From Syntrophotalea carbinolica DSM 2380 (GTDB taxonomy: Bacteria > Desulfobacterota > Desulfuromonadia > Desulfuromonadales > Syntrophotaleaceae): a stretch of DNA of 64,000 nt. The translations under genes were made by a program, and so were the position numbers. Numbering within the stretch: the stretch's first letter is position 1; each line of letters starts with the position of its first letter. Below, piece after piece: positions 10,182 to 19,868 of this stretch. The stretch is from positions 1,240,001 through 1,304,000 of the forward strand of contig NC_007498.2 of NCBI RefSeq assembly GCF_000012885.1, read 5' to 3'. The notes under the pieces were generated by a model. That model searched no databases. It was not told where the DNA came from and worked only from the letters and a program-made list of their open reading frames with translations.

Positions 10182-10565
10182 TTAGAGCAGCCCTTTGCCG
10201 GGGCCGGCTTTTGTCTTTGCTTCTTTTTCGGCTTCTTGTCGGCAGGTCAGACACCGGCGGGTAAAGGGCAGGATCTCCAGACGGGCGATGTCGATAGTCT
10301 TGCCACAGGCCTCGCAGCGGCCGTAGCTCCCGTCTCGCAGGCGCTCCAGCGCTTCGTCGATCTCGAGGATCTCTTCGCGACCGGCATCGCCGAGCAAATG
10401 AAGATAATCCTTGAGGCTGTCCGTCAGGCCCTGATCCGCCGTATCGGCGACGCCTTCGTCGATCAAGGCGGCGGCATCGGCGTTCTGGCGACGGATTTCT
10501 TGCAGGCGCGCTTCGCGCAGATCCAGAAGTTTTTTTCGGATACTCTCCAGGCGTTTTTGGATCAT
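10182..10565 (-). CDS. TraR/DksA-type zinc-finger protein
   Basis: 127-residue protein with an N-terminal helical region (EARLQEIRRQNADAAAL) and the C-terminal four-cysteine finger CEACGKTIDIARLEILPF followed by CLTC, as in DksA/TraR. Family members bind the RNA polymerase secondary channel and tune transcription, often with ppGpp. The start was set at the ATG preceded by AAGGAGCGAAACC; the longer open frame upstream has no family match. It is divergent from an RSH-type ppGpp enzyme gene, a fitting neighbour. Confidence 0.9.
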   Translation of the reverse strand: MIQKRLESIRKKLLDLREARLQEIRRQNADAAALIDEGVADTADQGLTDSLKDYLHLLGDAGREEILEIDEALERLRDGSYGRCEACGKTIDIARLEILPFTRRCLTCRQEAEKEAKTKAGPGKGLL

Positions 10566-10714
10566 GGTTTCGCTCCTTACGTGATAGCAGGTCGTCAGGA
10601 AGTCTCCCTTCAAAGGTAAACCGGTTACGCCGGAAGTCAAAGATATCGGCGGATAAACAGGAAAAATCATTTTTTCGTTAAGGATCCTTTCGGTCCCCTC
10701 GCCATGGAGGATAT

Positions 10715-12148
10715 GTGGCAGAAACCAGTAACAAAGAACGGCGCATGGTTAACGACATCCTCGAGCTGCTGGTCACCCATTACGGTGGCGGGTTGAGTGA
10801 AGAGGAGCTCGATGCCGGCATTGGCGACTTCAATCATGCCATTGCCATTGCTTCCAAAGCGCATGAAGGGCAATTTCGCAAATCGGGCGAGCCTTTTTTT
10901 ATCCATCCGTTGCGTGTCGCCCACGAAGCTGCGCGGCACTGGATGGATTTCGCTTCGGTGGTTTCGGCCTTGTTGCACGATGTGGTCGAGGATACGCCCA
11001 TGACCCTGGCCGAGGTGGAAACCGCTTTTGGCCCCGAGGTGGCAAGACTGGTTAATGGGCTGACCAAGGTTTCATCCGAGGAACTCAGCCGCGAAGTTCT
11101 CAAGACCCAGACCTATCGCAAACAGCTGTTGCTGGCCATTGAGGATGTGCGGGTACTGTGTCTCAAGTTTTGGGACCGCATGGATAACCTGAAGACCATT
11201 TCCGCCCTCAATCCGGGTAAGCAGGCGCTCATTGCCAAAGAAACCCGCGCGGTGTACGTGCCTCTGGCCCGACATCTGGGCATGGGCCATGTCGCCTCCC
11301 ACATGGAAGCGCTTTCCCTGAATATTCTTTATCCGGGGCGTGCTAACCGCTATCGGCGCGTGGTGCAAGCTTTAAGAACACAGGTTGAACCGCAGCTTCG
11401 TCAGATCCGCGCTAATTTTCGGCAGGCTTTCGAGCACTATCGTCTGGCAACGACCATGAAGGATCGCTGGCGGCCTTTTTCCATCGATGCCACGCGTTGC
11501 ATGGGACGCGGTATTTCCTCCCTCTATACCCTGGAAATCCAGGTAGCACGCACCATGGATGCCTATCTGGCTCTCGGTATCGTGCATGAGCTTTACAATG
11601 CCATTCCCGGCAAACTGAGGGATCATCTCACCATCCCGTCTCCCTTCGGCTACCAGGCCCTTAAAACCACCGTGCAAGCCGGACAGGTCCGTTTGCGGGT
11701 TGAAATCACCACCCATAAACTGGCACGCTTCAACGAGTCGGGCGTGCTCACTCCCGGCTTCGAATTTCGCAAGGAGAATTTCCAGGAGCTTATGGAATCG
11801 CTGCTGGAAGGCGAGGCGGCTTTCGATACCGAAAGTTTGCGCCTGGCCGCATCCACGATCCAGGTCTATACCCCCAAAGGGGAAATCCGTACCTTGCCGG
11901 CCGGTAGCAGTGCCCTCGATTTTGCTTTTGCCATCCATGAAAAAGTCGGTCTGTTTGCCTGGCGGGCCCGCATCAATGGCCAGACCCGTCAACTTAAGTC
12001 GCGCCTTATGGACGGGGATCAGGTCGAGATTGAGCGGGGGATGAATCCCACGGTGCTGCCCAAATGGCTGGAGTGGGCGGTGACGCCCCGTGCCCATAAC
12101 CATATTCGACGTTATTTGCGCACCCGCGTGAAGGATGGCGGTGCCTGA
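10715..12148 (+). CDS. RSH-type HD hydrolase with degenerate synthetase and TGS domain
   Basis: 477-residue RelA/SpoT-homologue. The HD hydrolase half is well kept ([43 protein letters not shown]), so (p)ppGpp breakdown is expected. The synthetase half has lost recognisable landmarks: the SRxKxxxSIYRKM-type ATP/GDP-binding stretch is missing, GYQSLHTTV reads GYQALKTTV, and EVQIRT reads RVEITT. A TGS domain closes the protein ([20 protein letters not shown]). It is shorter than full RelA/SpoT (about 700-750) and lacks the C-terminal helical/ACT part. GTG start with GGAGG four bases upstream; an ATG ten codons later is possible. Confidence 0.87.
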   Translation: MAETSNKERRMVNDILELLVTHYGGGLSEEELDAGIGDFNHAIAIASKAHEGQFRKSGEPFFIHPLRVAHEAARHWMDFASVVSALLHDVVEDTPMTLAEVETAFGPEVARLVNGLTKVSSEELSREVLKTQTYRKQLLLAIEDVRVLCLKFWDRMDNLKTISALNPGKQALIAKETRAVYVPLARHLGMGHVASHMEALSLNILYPGRANRYRRVVQALRTQVEPQLRQIRANFRQAFEHYRLATTMKDRWRPFSIDATRCMGRGISSLYTLEIQVARTMDAYLALGIVHELYNAIPGKLRDHLTIPSPFGYQALKTTVQAGQVRLRVEITTHKLARFNESGVLTPGFEFRKENFQELMESLLEGEAAFDTESLRLAASTIQVYTPKGEIRTLPAGSSALDFAFAIHEKVGLFAWRARINGQTRQLKSRLMDGDQVEIERGMNPTVLPKWLEWAVTPRAHNHIRRYLRTRVKDGGA

Positions 12149-12165
12149 AGTCCGGGAGGGAAGCG

Positions 12166-12582
12166 GTGAAAAGTTTTCGCAAGGAATTATGGTTCGACAT
12201 ACCCCAGCGCCGAGCCTTTATCAATATCACCAGCGATGTGCAACGGTGCCTGGACGACAGCGGTATCCGGGAAGGGTTGGCTCTGGTGAACGCGATGCAT
12301 ATAACAGCGTCCGTCTTCATCAATGACGACGAATCCGGGTTGCACCACGATTTCGAGGTTTGGCTTGAGGGCCTGGCTCCGCATGAGCCGGTCAGCGGCT
12401 ATCGGCACAATGTCGGAGAGGATAACGCGGACGGGCATCTCAAGCGCCAGATCATGGGGCGGGAAGTGGTGGTGGCGATAACCGACGGTCGACTCGATTT
12501 CGGGCCCTGGGAGCAGATTTTCTACGGAGAGTTCGATGGCGGACGCCGGAAGCGGGTGCTGGTCAAGTTGATCGGTGAGTAG
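12166..12582 (+). CDS. YjbQ/UPF0047 family protein
   Basis: 138-residue member of the YjbQ family, associated with weak thiamine-phosphate-synthase activity but without a firmly known physiological role. Conserved elements seen are ITSDVQ near the N-terminus, the [16 protein letters not shown] stretch, and a C-terminal [18 protein letters not shown] segment with the conserved GPWQ-like patch. GTG start preceded by GGGAGGGAAG, 17 bases after the RSH stop, so it is probably cotranscribed with it. Confidence 0.88.
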   Translation: MKSFRKELWFDIPQRRAFINITSDVQRCLDDSGIREGLALVNAMHITASVFINDDESGLHHDFEVWLEGLAPHEPVSGYRHNVGEDNADGHLKRQIMGREVVVAITDGRLDFGPWEQIFYGEFDGGRRKRVLVKLIGE

Positions 12583-12627
12583 TGGGCGGCATAAGCCGCA
12601 AGGTATCCATGGACGATGAAAACGAAC

Positions 12628-12657
12628 AAGGCCCCGGAGCGTAAGCTTCGGGGCCTT
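12628..12657. terminator. Bidirectional terminator hairpin
   Basis: A 9-bp GC-rich perfect stem (AAGGCCCCG / CGGGGCCTT) with an 12-base loop lies between two convergent genes, 45 bases after the YjbQ stop and 9 bases from the methyltransferase stop. The flanks are moderately T-rich. It probably ends both transcripts. Confidence 0.8.
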
Positions 12658-12665
12658 GGTTGTCG

Positions 12666-13487
12666 TTACGATTCTTGTTGTTTGGTCGCCTGCACATGGG
12701 GTTTTTTCGCAGGCCGACTGGCGTAGATGAGAATCTTTTTGTCGGTGAAGGATTCGACTTCGCCGGCGAAGGTCTCGACCTGGAAAAAATCCTGGATTTT
12801 GTCGGAAGCTTCGATAAACAACTTATTCAGTTTCTGCACGCCGTCGCGGTTCATACCGGTACGTTGAGCCCATTCCTGGAAATCGTGGGTCTTGGACACG
12901 ACTTCGATATCGTGCAGAATGAAGTCGGCCGCTTCCACCATCTGCGACCATTCCTGCTTAGTGTAGGAACGGACATGGGTCGGATCGCGCATCTGTTCGT
13001 AGGTCTGCATGAACTCGGCGATTTCCGGATCCTCGGGCAACAATGTGTCGATGATGGCCATTCTTCCGCCACGGCGCAACACCCGGTGAAACTCGGCCAG
13101 GGCGCGCGGCACATCCGGAAAATGATGCGGAGCGATGCGGCAGGTCAGCAAGGTGAAGGCGCCGGCCGGAAACGGCAAATCCTCGGCATCGGCTTCCCGG
13201 AAGGTGACATTTTCGACACCGCCTTCCTCGCTGATGAATTCCTGCGCCCGCTTCAGCATTTGCATGGCCAGGTCGGAGGCCACCACGCTGCGTACCATGG
13301 GGGCGAAGAACAGGGCCGTGTGTCCTCCGCCGCAGGCAACATCCAGCAGGATATCATCCTGGGTCGGCTGCAGCAGGCGGGCGGCTTCTTTTAAATCGTC
13401 CCCTTGCGCGAAGCCGGGACTCTGGACATAGCTTTCGGCCGAGTGGCTGAATTGTTCCCTGACTTTATCCTTGAAATTCTTGGACAT
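12666..13487 (-). CDS. Class I SAM-dependent methyltransferase (UbiE-like)
   Basis: 273-residue soluble methyltransferase. The SAM-binding motif I is LLDVACGGGHTALF, the acidic end of strand 2 is VVASDLAMQML, and motif III/post motifs are EADAEDLPFPAGAF and VLRRGGRMAIIDTLLPEDP. The pattern fits the Methyltransf_11/UbiE group acting on small molecules; the substrate is not evident. ATG start with AGGAG eight bases upstream. No operon partner: it is convergent with the YjbQ gene and has a 264-base gap upstream. Confidence 0.87.
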   Translation of the reverse strand: MSKNFKDKVREQFSHSAESYVQSPGFAQGDDLKEAARLLQPTQDDILLDVACGGGHTALFFAPMVRSVVASDLAMQMLKRAQEFISEEGGVENVTFREADAEDLPFPAGAFTLLTCRIAPHHFPDVPRALAEFHRVLRRGGRMAIIDTLLPEDPEIAEFMQTYEQMRDPTHVRSYTKQEWSQMVEAADFILHDIEVVSKTHDFQEWAQRTGMNRDGVQKLNKLFIEASDKIQDFFQVETFAGEVESFTDKKILIYASRPAKKPHVQATKQQES

Positions 13488-13751
13488 TCATTTCTCCTAG
13501 AATGAATCGATTATAGCACCCTTGCGGGGGCTTGTCCCGGCGAAATCCACTTGTTAGGAACTGGCCGCAGGGAGGAAGGAGGATAGCATGAACGGTATCG
13601 ATTTGGGAAGTACCGGATTGTGCATTCAGCCTTTCATTGCGAGACAGCGGGGATGCGTAAACGCCTGTGCCCGGCACTTCTCGGAGATTGGATGTGCCTT
13701 GCAGGATAATTTGATGCGGGCAGGGCGGTTTCTCCCCCTGAGCCGCGGGCA

Positions 13752-14408
13752 TCAGTCCGCCTTTTCGCAGGATTCGGTTTCGGCGGCGGTGGCCGTGTCG
13801 AGCCAGGCAAGGATATCTCGCAGAACGTCGCGGTGGCCCGGCGGCACGTCGTCCATCTGTTCGACGGCATCGGTCAGGCGGCGGGCGGCAGACAGGGCTT
13901 GTTTATACAGGCGATAGCGCTCCTTGCCGTCGGGTTCCGGTTCCGGTGCAAGGCTTTTAAAACATTTGACAGCCGTGGGATGGCTGCGTTCCTGGTCGAT
14001 AACTGTCTGGCGCAGGGTGGCGTAGTCCGCATCCGAAAAGGAATGCTCTTCGCGCGCCTGGCGCAGCAGGTCAATGCTGCGGTAGTCGGGGACTGACTTC
14101 AGCGGCGACTCTTCTGCCAGCAGTTGGGGTTCTTCACGGCTGATGAAGCGGTAAGCCTGGGTCAGTTTCTGAGCCGTCGGCTTGCGGATGCGGATTTCCT
14201 TTTGACAGTATTCTTCAAAGGAGGCATAACCCCAATGCTGGTATAACGAACCCTGATTGACCCGCAACAACTGTTCCCCCAGTTCGACCCATGACGATTT
14301 GAAGCGACGTGCCACGTCAAGGACACGATAACGGTCGGATCCGGGTTCGAGTTGTGCCATGAGGTTTTCCATGTGGGTTTCCGCGGCGGTTTTGGGTGTG
14401 TCATTCAT
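13752..14408 (-). CDS. Conserved-looking hypothetical protein
   Basis: 218-residue soluble protein that I do not recognise. It has a basic, helix-rich N-terminal half with a stretch resembling a helix-turn-helix (VNQGSLYQHWGYASFEEYCQ, then IRIRKPTAQKLTQAYRFI, about residues 55-95), and an acidic C-terminal third (residues 150-218). Normal codon use with in-frame ATG. It stands alone, divergent from the RlmI-like gene. DNA binding is possible but only a guess. Confidence 0.65.
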   Translation of the reverse strand: MNDTPKTAAETHMENLMAQLEPGSDRYRVLDVARRFKSSWVELGEQLLRVNQGSLYQHWGYASFEEYCQKEIRIRKPTAQKLTQAYRFISREEPQLLAEESPLKSVPDYRSIDLLRQAREEHSFSDADYATLRQTVIDQERSHPTAVKCFKSLAPEPEPDGKERYRLYKQALSAARRLTDAVEQMDDVPPGHRDVLRDILAWLDTATAAETESCEKAD

Positions 14409-14529
14409 CGATTTAACCTTTGTAAAGAGATCCTTTTACCTTGGTGGTTGGAACATTGCCGGGTAGAATAACCTTCTTTTACTTCAGTTTCCATCGGGAA
14501 ACCCGTTTTATTTAAAAGGAATTATCCGC

Positions 14530-15726
14530 ATGAAGAAATCTGCATTTATCGTTGGTCCGCAAACCGCCCAGATGCTGCAACTCGGCCATCCCTGGGTGCT
14601 TGCCGATCGCTATACCCGGAAATGGCCTAAAGGGAATGCCGGCGACCTGATCCAGCTTGCCGATGAAGCTGGCCGTTTTCTTGCCACCGCGTTGCTTGAT
14701 CCTGCGGATCGGGTGGTGGCCCGGGTGCTCGATTTTGCGCCTATGGATTTAGATCAGAATTGGGTCCATGATAAAGTCCAACAGGCCCTCGAATTACGTC
14801 AGCGTCATCTCGCACTGGACGATACCGATGCCTATCGGTTGATAAACGGCGAGGGCGATTTTTTACCCGGACTGACGGTGGACAAGTACGGCGATTATTT
14901 GATGGTACAGCTGTTCAGTCGTGCGTGGCGACCGCATCTGCCGTTATTGGTTTCAGCTCTGCAAAAAGCTTTGGAGCCGGTCGGTATTTATGAAAAATTT
15001 CGGCCCCAACAGACCCGCAAACTGGCGGACAAGCCCAAAAAATTGAGTCATTTGCTGTGGGGACAGGGATTCTCCGGTCGCTTGAAGATTAAGGAAAACG
15101 GTCTTACTCTCCTGGTGGAACTGGAAGAGGGGCTTAATACCGGTCTTTTCAGTGATCAACGGGATAACCGGCGGGACTTGATGGCCCGTGCGGCAGGAGC
15201 CAGAGTTTTGAACCTGTTTGCCTATACGGGCGCCTTTTCGGTGGCCGCGGCGGCGGCCGGTGCGGCCAAAGTGACCAGCGTCGATGCCTCGGCACCCTAT
15301 CTGGAATGGGCACGCGCCAATTTCGAAGCCAATCGCCTCAATCCCAAACGTCATGAGTTTCTGGTCGGGGATTGTCGCAATGTTTTGAAAGACCTGCAGC
15401 GGCAGGGGCGAAGCTTTGATGTGATCATCATGGACCCGCCGAGTTTTTCCACCGTAAAAAAGAGCCGTTTCACCACCAGCGGCGGGACTTCCGACCTGGT
15501 ATCGGAAGCCTTGCCTCTGCTGGAGAAGGGCGGAGTATTGATTACTTCATCCAACCATCAGAAAGTCGATCTGGCCGATTATCTCAAAGAGCTGCGGCGC
15601 GGCGCCCTGGCCGCCGGGGCGACCTTGCGTGTGATCGGCAATTACGGGCAGGCGGGTGATTTCCCCTATCCGGTCACTTTCCCCGAGGGGCGCTATCTCA
15701 AATATCTGATCAGCGTCAAGGGCTGA
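14530..15726 (+). CDS. RlmI/RlmK-type class I rRNA cytosine methyltransferase
   Basis: 398-residue protein with an N-terminal PUA-like RNA-binding domain (about 1-75, QLGHPWVLADRYTRKWPKGNAG) and a C-terminal Rossmann methyltransferase: LNLFAYTGAFSVAAAAAGA (motif I), VTSVDAS, and the catalytic DPPSFS motif IV. The RxxxNTGLFSDQRDNR segment before motif I is typical of the YccW/RlmI family, which makes 5-methylcytosine in 23S rRNA. AAAAGGA precedes the ATG. The gene stands alone and is followed by a strong hairpin. Confidence 0.9.
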   Translation: MKKSAFIVGPQTAQMLQLGHPWVLADRYTRKWPKGNAGDLIQLADEAGRFLATALLDPADRVVARVLDFAPMDLDQNWVHDKVQQALELRQRHLALDDTDAYRLINGEGDFLPGLTVDKYGDYLMVQLFSRAWRPHLPLLVSALQKALEPVGIYEKFRPQQTRKLADKPKKLSHLLWGQGFSGRLKIKENGLTLLVELEEGLNTGLFSDQRDNRRDLMARAAGARVLNLFAYTGAFSVAAAAAGAAKVTSVDASAPYLEWARANFEANRLNPKRHEFLVGDCRNVLKDLQRQGRSFDVIIMDPPSFSTVKKSRFTTSGGTSDLVSEALPLLEKGGVLITSSNHQKVDLADYLKELRRGALAAGATLRVIGNYGQAGDFPYPVTFPEGRYLKYLISVKG

Positions 15727-15746
15727 AACCCAGGTTCCTGCAGGTA

Positions 15747-15780
15747 AGGATCCATGGGACCTGCAAGGTCCATGGATCCT
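15747..15780. terminator. Long hairpin between convergent genes
   Basis: Near-perfect inverted repeat AGGATCCATGGGACC / AGGTCCATGGATCCT with loop TGCA and one bulged G, lying between the convergent methyltransferase and cyclophilin genes. It lacks a clear T-run on the plus strand, so efficiency as an intrinsic terminator is uncertain. Confidence 0.6.
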
Positions 15781-15802
15781 ATGGATTGCAAGGTTTTACT
15801 TT

Positions 15803-16315
15803 TCAGTCGATGATGGTGATGCGTTCGATGAGGATCGGCTCGACGGGGACATCGCGGTGTCCGTTACGGCTGCCGGTCGATACCTGTTGGATCGCATCGA
15901 CGATGTCCATGCCCTCGATGACGTGGCCAAAGACAGCGTAGCCGAAGGTTGCCGGGTTGGGTCCCTGGTGATTGAGGAAATCGTTGTCCACGACATTGAT
16001 AAAAAACTGTGCCGTGGCACTGTCCACGATCTGGGTACGTGCCATGGCAATGGTGCCGCGTTTGTTCTGCAGCCCGTTAGCCGCCTCGTTTTTGATGGGA
16101 GCCCGGGTCGCTTTGCTTTCCATGTCCGCAGTCATGCCGCCGCCTTGAATCATAAAGCCGGGGATGACACGGTGAAAAATCGTATTTTCGTAAAAGCCGT
16201 TTTTTGCGTACTCGATAAAGTTGGCTACGGTGACAGGGGCTTTTTCAATGTCGAGTTCGACAGTGATCGTGCCTTGCGATGTCTCAATGCGGGCAACGGG
16301 GTTAGTATCGCTCAT
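15803..16315 (-). CDS. Cyclophilin-type peptidyl-prolyl cis-trans isomerase
   Basis: 170-residue cytoplasmic cyclophilin (PpiB type): [20 protein letters not shown], the catalytic [13 protein letters not shown] loop, [19 protein letters not shown] and [17 protein letters not shown]. It catalyses proline isomerisation during folding. No signal peptide is visible from the chosen start (ATG with AAAGGAG upstream), so PpiB rather than periplasmic PpiA. An upstream in-frame extension of 23 codons lacks a ribosome-binding site. Confidence 0.95.
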   Translation of the reverse strand: MSDTNPVARIETSQGTITVELDIEKAPVTVANFIEYAKNGFYENTIFHRVIPGFMIQGGGMTADMESKATRAPIKNEAANGLQNKRGTIAMARTQIVDSATAQFFINVVDNDFLNHQGPNPATFGYAVFGHVIEGMDIVDAIQQVSTGSRNGHRDVPVEPILIERITIID

Positions 16316-16443
16316 AAAGTGTTCTCCTTTAATGGTTTTTTTATTTTTACGGATCTTTTGAAAACTGGCTGTATAGCATGACAAAGGCCATTTTTCAAGG
16401 TTTAACGCGGTATCGCGGGTTTCCTTGCCGAAAGGGTGGTTCG

Positions 16444-17697
16444 ATGAAATCGTTTATCACGATGTGGTTGGCGCTGTTGCTTCTGTCGATTGGGCATGTT
16501 TCCGTATCCGCATCGGTTGACGTGACGGTCGACCCCGAGATGACGTTCGCAGAACTGGCCCATGCCTGCAACCTTCGCGGCGGTGTTTTGGCCGACGCTC
16601 TGGGGCTGGATCGCCCCATCGACAAACAGCTGTCCCTGCGGGAACTCGGCGTGACGGACAAGGCGGTACAGGATCTTCTGTCGTCGGGTGTTGCCTTGGA
16701 GCCCCTTTCCAGCGAACCGCTCATGCGGGGCCGGGGGCGCGGCAAGGGGCGTGGCCATAACCCGAACGCAGAAGACGCCGAAGGCGCTTCCCGCGGAGAT
16801 GGCCGCCACCGGGAAACGCAAGCTGTACCCGATTTATACAACTACCTGCTGTGGCCCGTTCTGCTTGGCGGCGTGTTGTGGTGGCTGCTGCGCGGCGGCC
16901 GATTTGAACGTGGGTGTCCGCTGCCTGTGGCAAAGCGTTATAGTCCCCTGGCTTTCCATGCCACGCTGGCCCTGGTGGTGCTGTTTTTCGGATTTGCCAG
17001 TGGTAAGTCGCCCAATCCCATGGAAGGTCTGGTGAAATTTGTTAAAGCCCTGGCAGGCTTTTATGACGACCCCTGGATAAAGCTCGGTTTTTTGCTGTTT
17101 TTCACCCTTATGGCATTATTGGGCAGCAAGTTGATATGCGGTTGGGGGTGTCCTTTCGGTGCCTTGCAGGAATTGGTCTACGATCTGCCGCTGCTGCGCC
17201 GGTATAAAAATCTGCGATTGCCGTTTCTTTTCACCATGACGGTGCGCACGCTTATTTTCGCATCGTTTCTGATCATTGTTTCCGGTGTCACCGGGACTCG
17301 ATGGGTGTTGTATCACGGCCTCAATCCTTTCAACCTGTTCGGTTTCGAGTTCAGCCAGGTTTCCATCGGCATTGCCGTGGCGGTCAGTCTGCTCCTGTCG
17401 CTGGTCATCTACCGGCCTTTCTGTCAGCTGGTCTGTCCTTTTGGCTGGTACGCCTGGTTTCTGGAAAAAATCAGTCTGACCGGCGTGCGCATCGACTCCC
17501 AGATCTGTGTCGACTGCGGGGCTTGCGATCGCGCCTGTCCGGTCGAGGCCGCCAAAGACCGTCTGGCCGGTAAAAAGTGGCCTGCCGAGTGTTTTTCCTG
17601 TGCGCGCTGTTTGCGGGTGTGTCCTGTGGATGCCATCGATTACGGGCCGCGTTGGCGGCAAAAAAGTGGTGCCGGATCCGCTGAGGTGAAGAAGTAA
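16444..17697 (+). CDS. NapH/CcoG-like membrane polyferredoxin
   Basis: 417-residue membrane iron-sulfur protein. A signal/anchor sequence (1-23) leads to an extracytoplasmic domain (about 25-85) and an Arg-Gly-rich stretch ([13 protein letters not shown], about 98-110). About five membrane helices follow, carrying the paired motifs [12 protein letters not shown] and [12 protein letters not shown] typical of NosR/NapH-type electron carriers. Two [4Fe-4S] motifs close the protein: [12 protein letters not shown] and [12 protein letters not shown]. It likely passes electrons between the quinone pool and an unknown partner; no cognate reductase is adjacent. The start is the ATG after GGGTGG. Confidence 0.85.
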   Translation: MKSFITMWLALLLLSIGHVSVSASVDVTVDPEMTFAELAHACNLRGGVLADALGLDRPIDKQLSLRELGVTDKAVQDLLSSGVALEPLSSEPLMRGRGRGKGRGHNPNAEDAEGASRGDGRHRETQAVPDLYNYLLWPVLLGGVLWWLLRGGRFERGCPLPVAKRYSPLAFHATLALVVLFFGFASGKSPNPMEGLVKFVKALAGFYDDPWIKLGFLLFFTLMALLGSKLICGWGCPFGALQELVYDLPLLRRYKNLRLPFLFTMTVRTLIFASFLIIVSGVTGTRWVLYHGLNPFNLFGFEFSQVSIGIAVAVSLLLSLVIYRPFCQLVCPFGWYAWFLEKISLTGVRIDSQICVDCGACDRACPVEAAKDRLAGKKWPAECFSCARCLRVCPVDAIDYGPRWRQKSGAGSAEVKK

Positions 17698-17787
17698 GGG
17701 GGGCGCTTCCTGCGGGATATCCGGCACTCCTAGTATGTGCCGGGAAACCGGGCGTATTATGCGTGGCCAGCTCCTGTCGCTGGGCAA

Positions 17788-17825
17788 CATCAAAACCGGC
17801 GTGTCGCGTCTCGCCGGTTTTGATG
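17788..17825. terminator. Strong bidirectional terminator hairpin
   Basis: A perfect 14-bp stem (CATCAAAACCGGCG / CGCCGGTTTTGATG) with a 10-base loop lies between the convergent polyferredoxin and pncB genes, 11 bases from the pncB stop. The A- and T-runs inside the arms give U-rich RNA in either direction. Confidence 0.85.
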
Positions 17826-17835
17826 TCCCCGAGGG

Positions 17836-19287
17836 TTACTCCTCCCTGTAGCCGGGCTGGTTTTCCAGTGCCTCTTGCATCAGACGCGTGCGCATATCGT
17901 GCAGCCCGCTGCTTATGGCAACCTTGTAGATATGCGGATTGGTCAAACGGATGGTACCGTTGGGCAGGCGGCGCATCTGCTCGACGCAGCGGTCCGCCAT
18001 GGCATCCAGGGACGGGGACGGCCGGGTGATTTGACCGTTTTGCATGACAACCTGGCGGACCTCTTCGAAATGCGCATCGGGCGGTACGGTCTTGGTGCGT
18101 GCCGGGTTGACGGGGTCGAATACCGTCGTACCGGGGCCGGGCTCTTCGTCTTCCAGGCAGATAACATCGAGGCAGTACTCTCCGTTGGGCAATACCGCAC
18201 GCAGAAGGCGTTTGCGGTCGGGCAAGGTGGCTTTGGCGATGTCGCTGGTCACTTTTAATTTCGGATGATGATCGAAACGCACGAGTTTGTAAACCCCTCC
18301 CAGCGAACCGCCGCCTTCTCCTCCGCATGTAGCCAGTTGCGTTCCTACGCCGTAAATATCGACACAGCCACCTTCGTTGCGTATGGACTGGATAACGGTT
18401 TCATCCAGGTCGCTCGATGCGACGATCTTGATGTCCGGAAAACCTGCTTCGTCAAGCATGCGGCGCGCTTCCTTGCTCAGATAGGCCAGGTCGCCCGAGT
18501 CGAGCCGGATGCCTCGGACTTCGTGGCCGCTGGCGCGTAGCTCCCGCGCCACGATGATGGCGTTCGGTACGCCGCTGGCCAAAGTATCGTAGGTGTCCAC
18601 CAGCAGAATGCATTGATCCGGAAAACAGTCCGCGTAGGCCCGAAATGCGCTGAGCTCGTCCGGAAACGCCATCACCCAACTGTGGGCATGGGTGCCCTTG
18701 ATCGGTATGTCGAAGACCTGGCCTGCCCAGGTGTTGCTGGTACTGCGTGCGCCGCCGATAAAAGCGGCCCGGGCTTCGCTCAGACCGCCATCCGGACCGT
18801 GGGCGCGGCGCAGACCGAATTCCACCACGATACCCGGCCTGGCCACACTGACGATACGGGCGGCTTTGGTGGCTACCAGTGTCTGGAAGTTGATGATGTT
18901 GAGCAGGGCGGTTTCCACCAGTTGGGCTTCGGCCAGTTCCCCTTCAACGGTGACCAGGGGTTCGGCGGCAAACACGGCTGTGCCTTCGGTGGGGGCGGTA
19001 ACCTTGCCGCGGAAACGGAAACCTTCCAGAAAGTCGAGAAAGGCCGGTTTGAAGATACCGAGGGCTTTCAGATAGGCGAGATCCGAAGCGGTGAATCTCA
19101 GTTCCGACAGGTATTCGAGCAGAGGTTGCAGTCCGGCAAAGATGGCATAACCGGCATGGTAAGGATTATGCCGAAAGAACATGTCGAACACCGCCGTCTG
19201 CCGGTGCATGCCCTTTTCGAAATACCCGGCAAGCATGGTCAGTTCGTAGAGGTCGGTGAGCAACGCGGAATAGCGGTGAGTGGACAT
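17836..19287 (-). CDS. pncB: Nicotinate phosphoribosyltransferase
   Basis: 483-residue enzyme of NAD salvage that joins nicotinate to PRPP with ATP hydrolysis. Conserved parts: N-terminal [26 protein letters not shown], the ISGTS-like GGARSTSNT, the autophosphorylated His region GTHAHSWVM, and VRLDSGDL-type [15 protein letters not shown] start; single gene between hairpins with the YbaK and rhomboid genes upstream in the same direction (81-base gap), so possibly one operon. Confidence 0.95.
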   Translation of the reverse strand: MSTHRYSALLTDLYELTMLAGYFEKGMHRQTAVFDMFFRHNPYHAGYAIFAGLQPLLEYLSELRFTASDLAYLKALGIFKPAFLDFLEGFRFRGKVTAPTEGTAVFAAEPLVTVEGELAEAQLVETALLNIINFQTLVATKAARIVSVARPGIVVEFGLRRAHGPDGGLSEARAAFIGGARSTSNTWAGQVFDIPIKGTHAHSWVMAFPDELSAFRAYADCFPDQCILLVDTYDTLASGVPNAIIVARELRASGHEVRGIRLDSGDLAYLSKEARRMLDEAGFPDIKIVASSDLDETVIQSIRNEGGCVDIYGVGTQLATCGGEGGGSLGGVYKLVRFDHHPKLKVTSDIAKATLPDRKRLLRAVLPNGEYCLDVICLEDEEPGPGTTVFDPVNPARTKTVPPDAHFEEVRQVVMQNGQITRPSPSLDAMADRCVEQMRRLPNGTIRLTNPHIYKVAISSGLHDMRTRLMQEALENQPGYREE

Positions 19288-19368
19288 GGCTCCCCCTTCG
19301 ATGGTGAAATGGCGAAAAATACCGTCGCTACCATTATAGCAACAGTTTCGATTTCGCCACCCGCCGTA

Positions 19369-19854
19369 TCAGGGTTGAGCGACGTGCACCGGGGTGGGGT
19401 CCAATACCTTGATCAGATCCTGCGGTGTCATGGCGACCAGAAATCCGCGTTTACCGCCGTTGATATAGATGGTTGGCAGTTCGGCAATGGTTTCCTCCAT
19501 GTATACCGGCATGCTTTTGCGTGTACCGAAAGGCGAGGTGCCGCCGACCTGATAGCCCGAATGACGGTCCGCTGTTTGCGGTGCGCAGGGCGTGACATGT
19601 TTGACTTGCAGCAGTCGCGCGAGATCCTTGGTGGAGATTTCGCGGTCGCCGTGCATGAGGACGATCAGGGGATCTTTGTTGTCCGTTTCCAAAATCAGGG
19701 TCTTGATCACCGCGTGCTCGTCCACCTGCAGCTCCCGGGCGCATACGGCGGTGCCGCCATGTTCTTCGTAGTTGTAAAGGTGACCGACAAAGGGGACTTT
19801 GTGTTGCCGCAGCATGCGGATCGCGGGGGTAACGGGCTGTTTTTGTTTGGCCAT
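19369..19854 (-). CDS. ybaK: YbaK-type Cys-tRNA(Pro) deacylase
   Basis: 161-residue aminoacyl-tRNA editing protein. YbaK family marks: VKTLI-like VIKTLIL, the GDREISTKDLARLL segment, GYQVGGTSPFGTRKSMPVYM (the conserved GGxSPxG loop) and YINGGKRGF. It clears Cys mischarged on tRNA-Pro. The ATG before AKQKQPV was chosen because the family starts there; the longer frame upstream overlaps the rhomboid gene. It starts 15 bases after the rhomboid stop, so both are likely cotranscribed. Confidence 0.93.
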   Translation of the reverse strand: MAKQKQPVTPAIRMLRQHKVPFVGHLYNYEEHGGTAVCARELQVDEHAVIKTLILETDNKDPLIVLMHGDREISTKDLARLLQVKHVTPCAPQTADRHSGYQVGGTSPFGTRKSMPVYMEETIAELPTIYINGGKRGFLVAMTPQDLIKVLDPTPVHVAQP

Positions 19855-19868
19855 GGTCGTGTTCCGAA

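Noticed and set aside
13588-13917. Rightward 109-codon frame between two leftward genes
   Set aside because: Half of it is antisense to the hypothetical gene at 13752-14408, and the rest has no similarity or ribosome-binding site.
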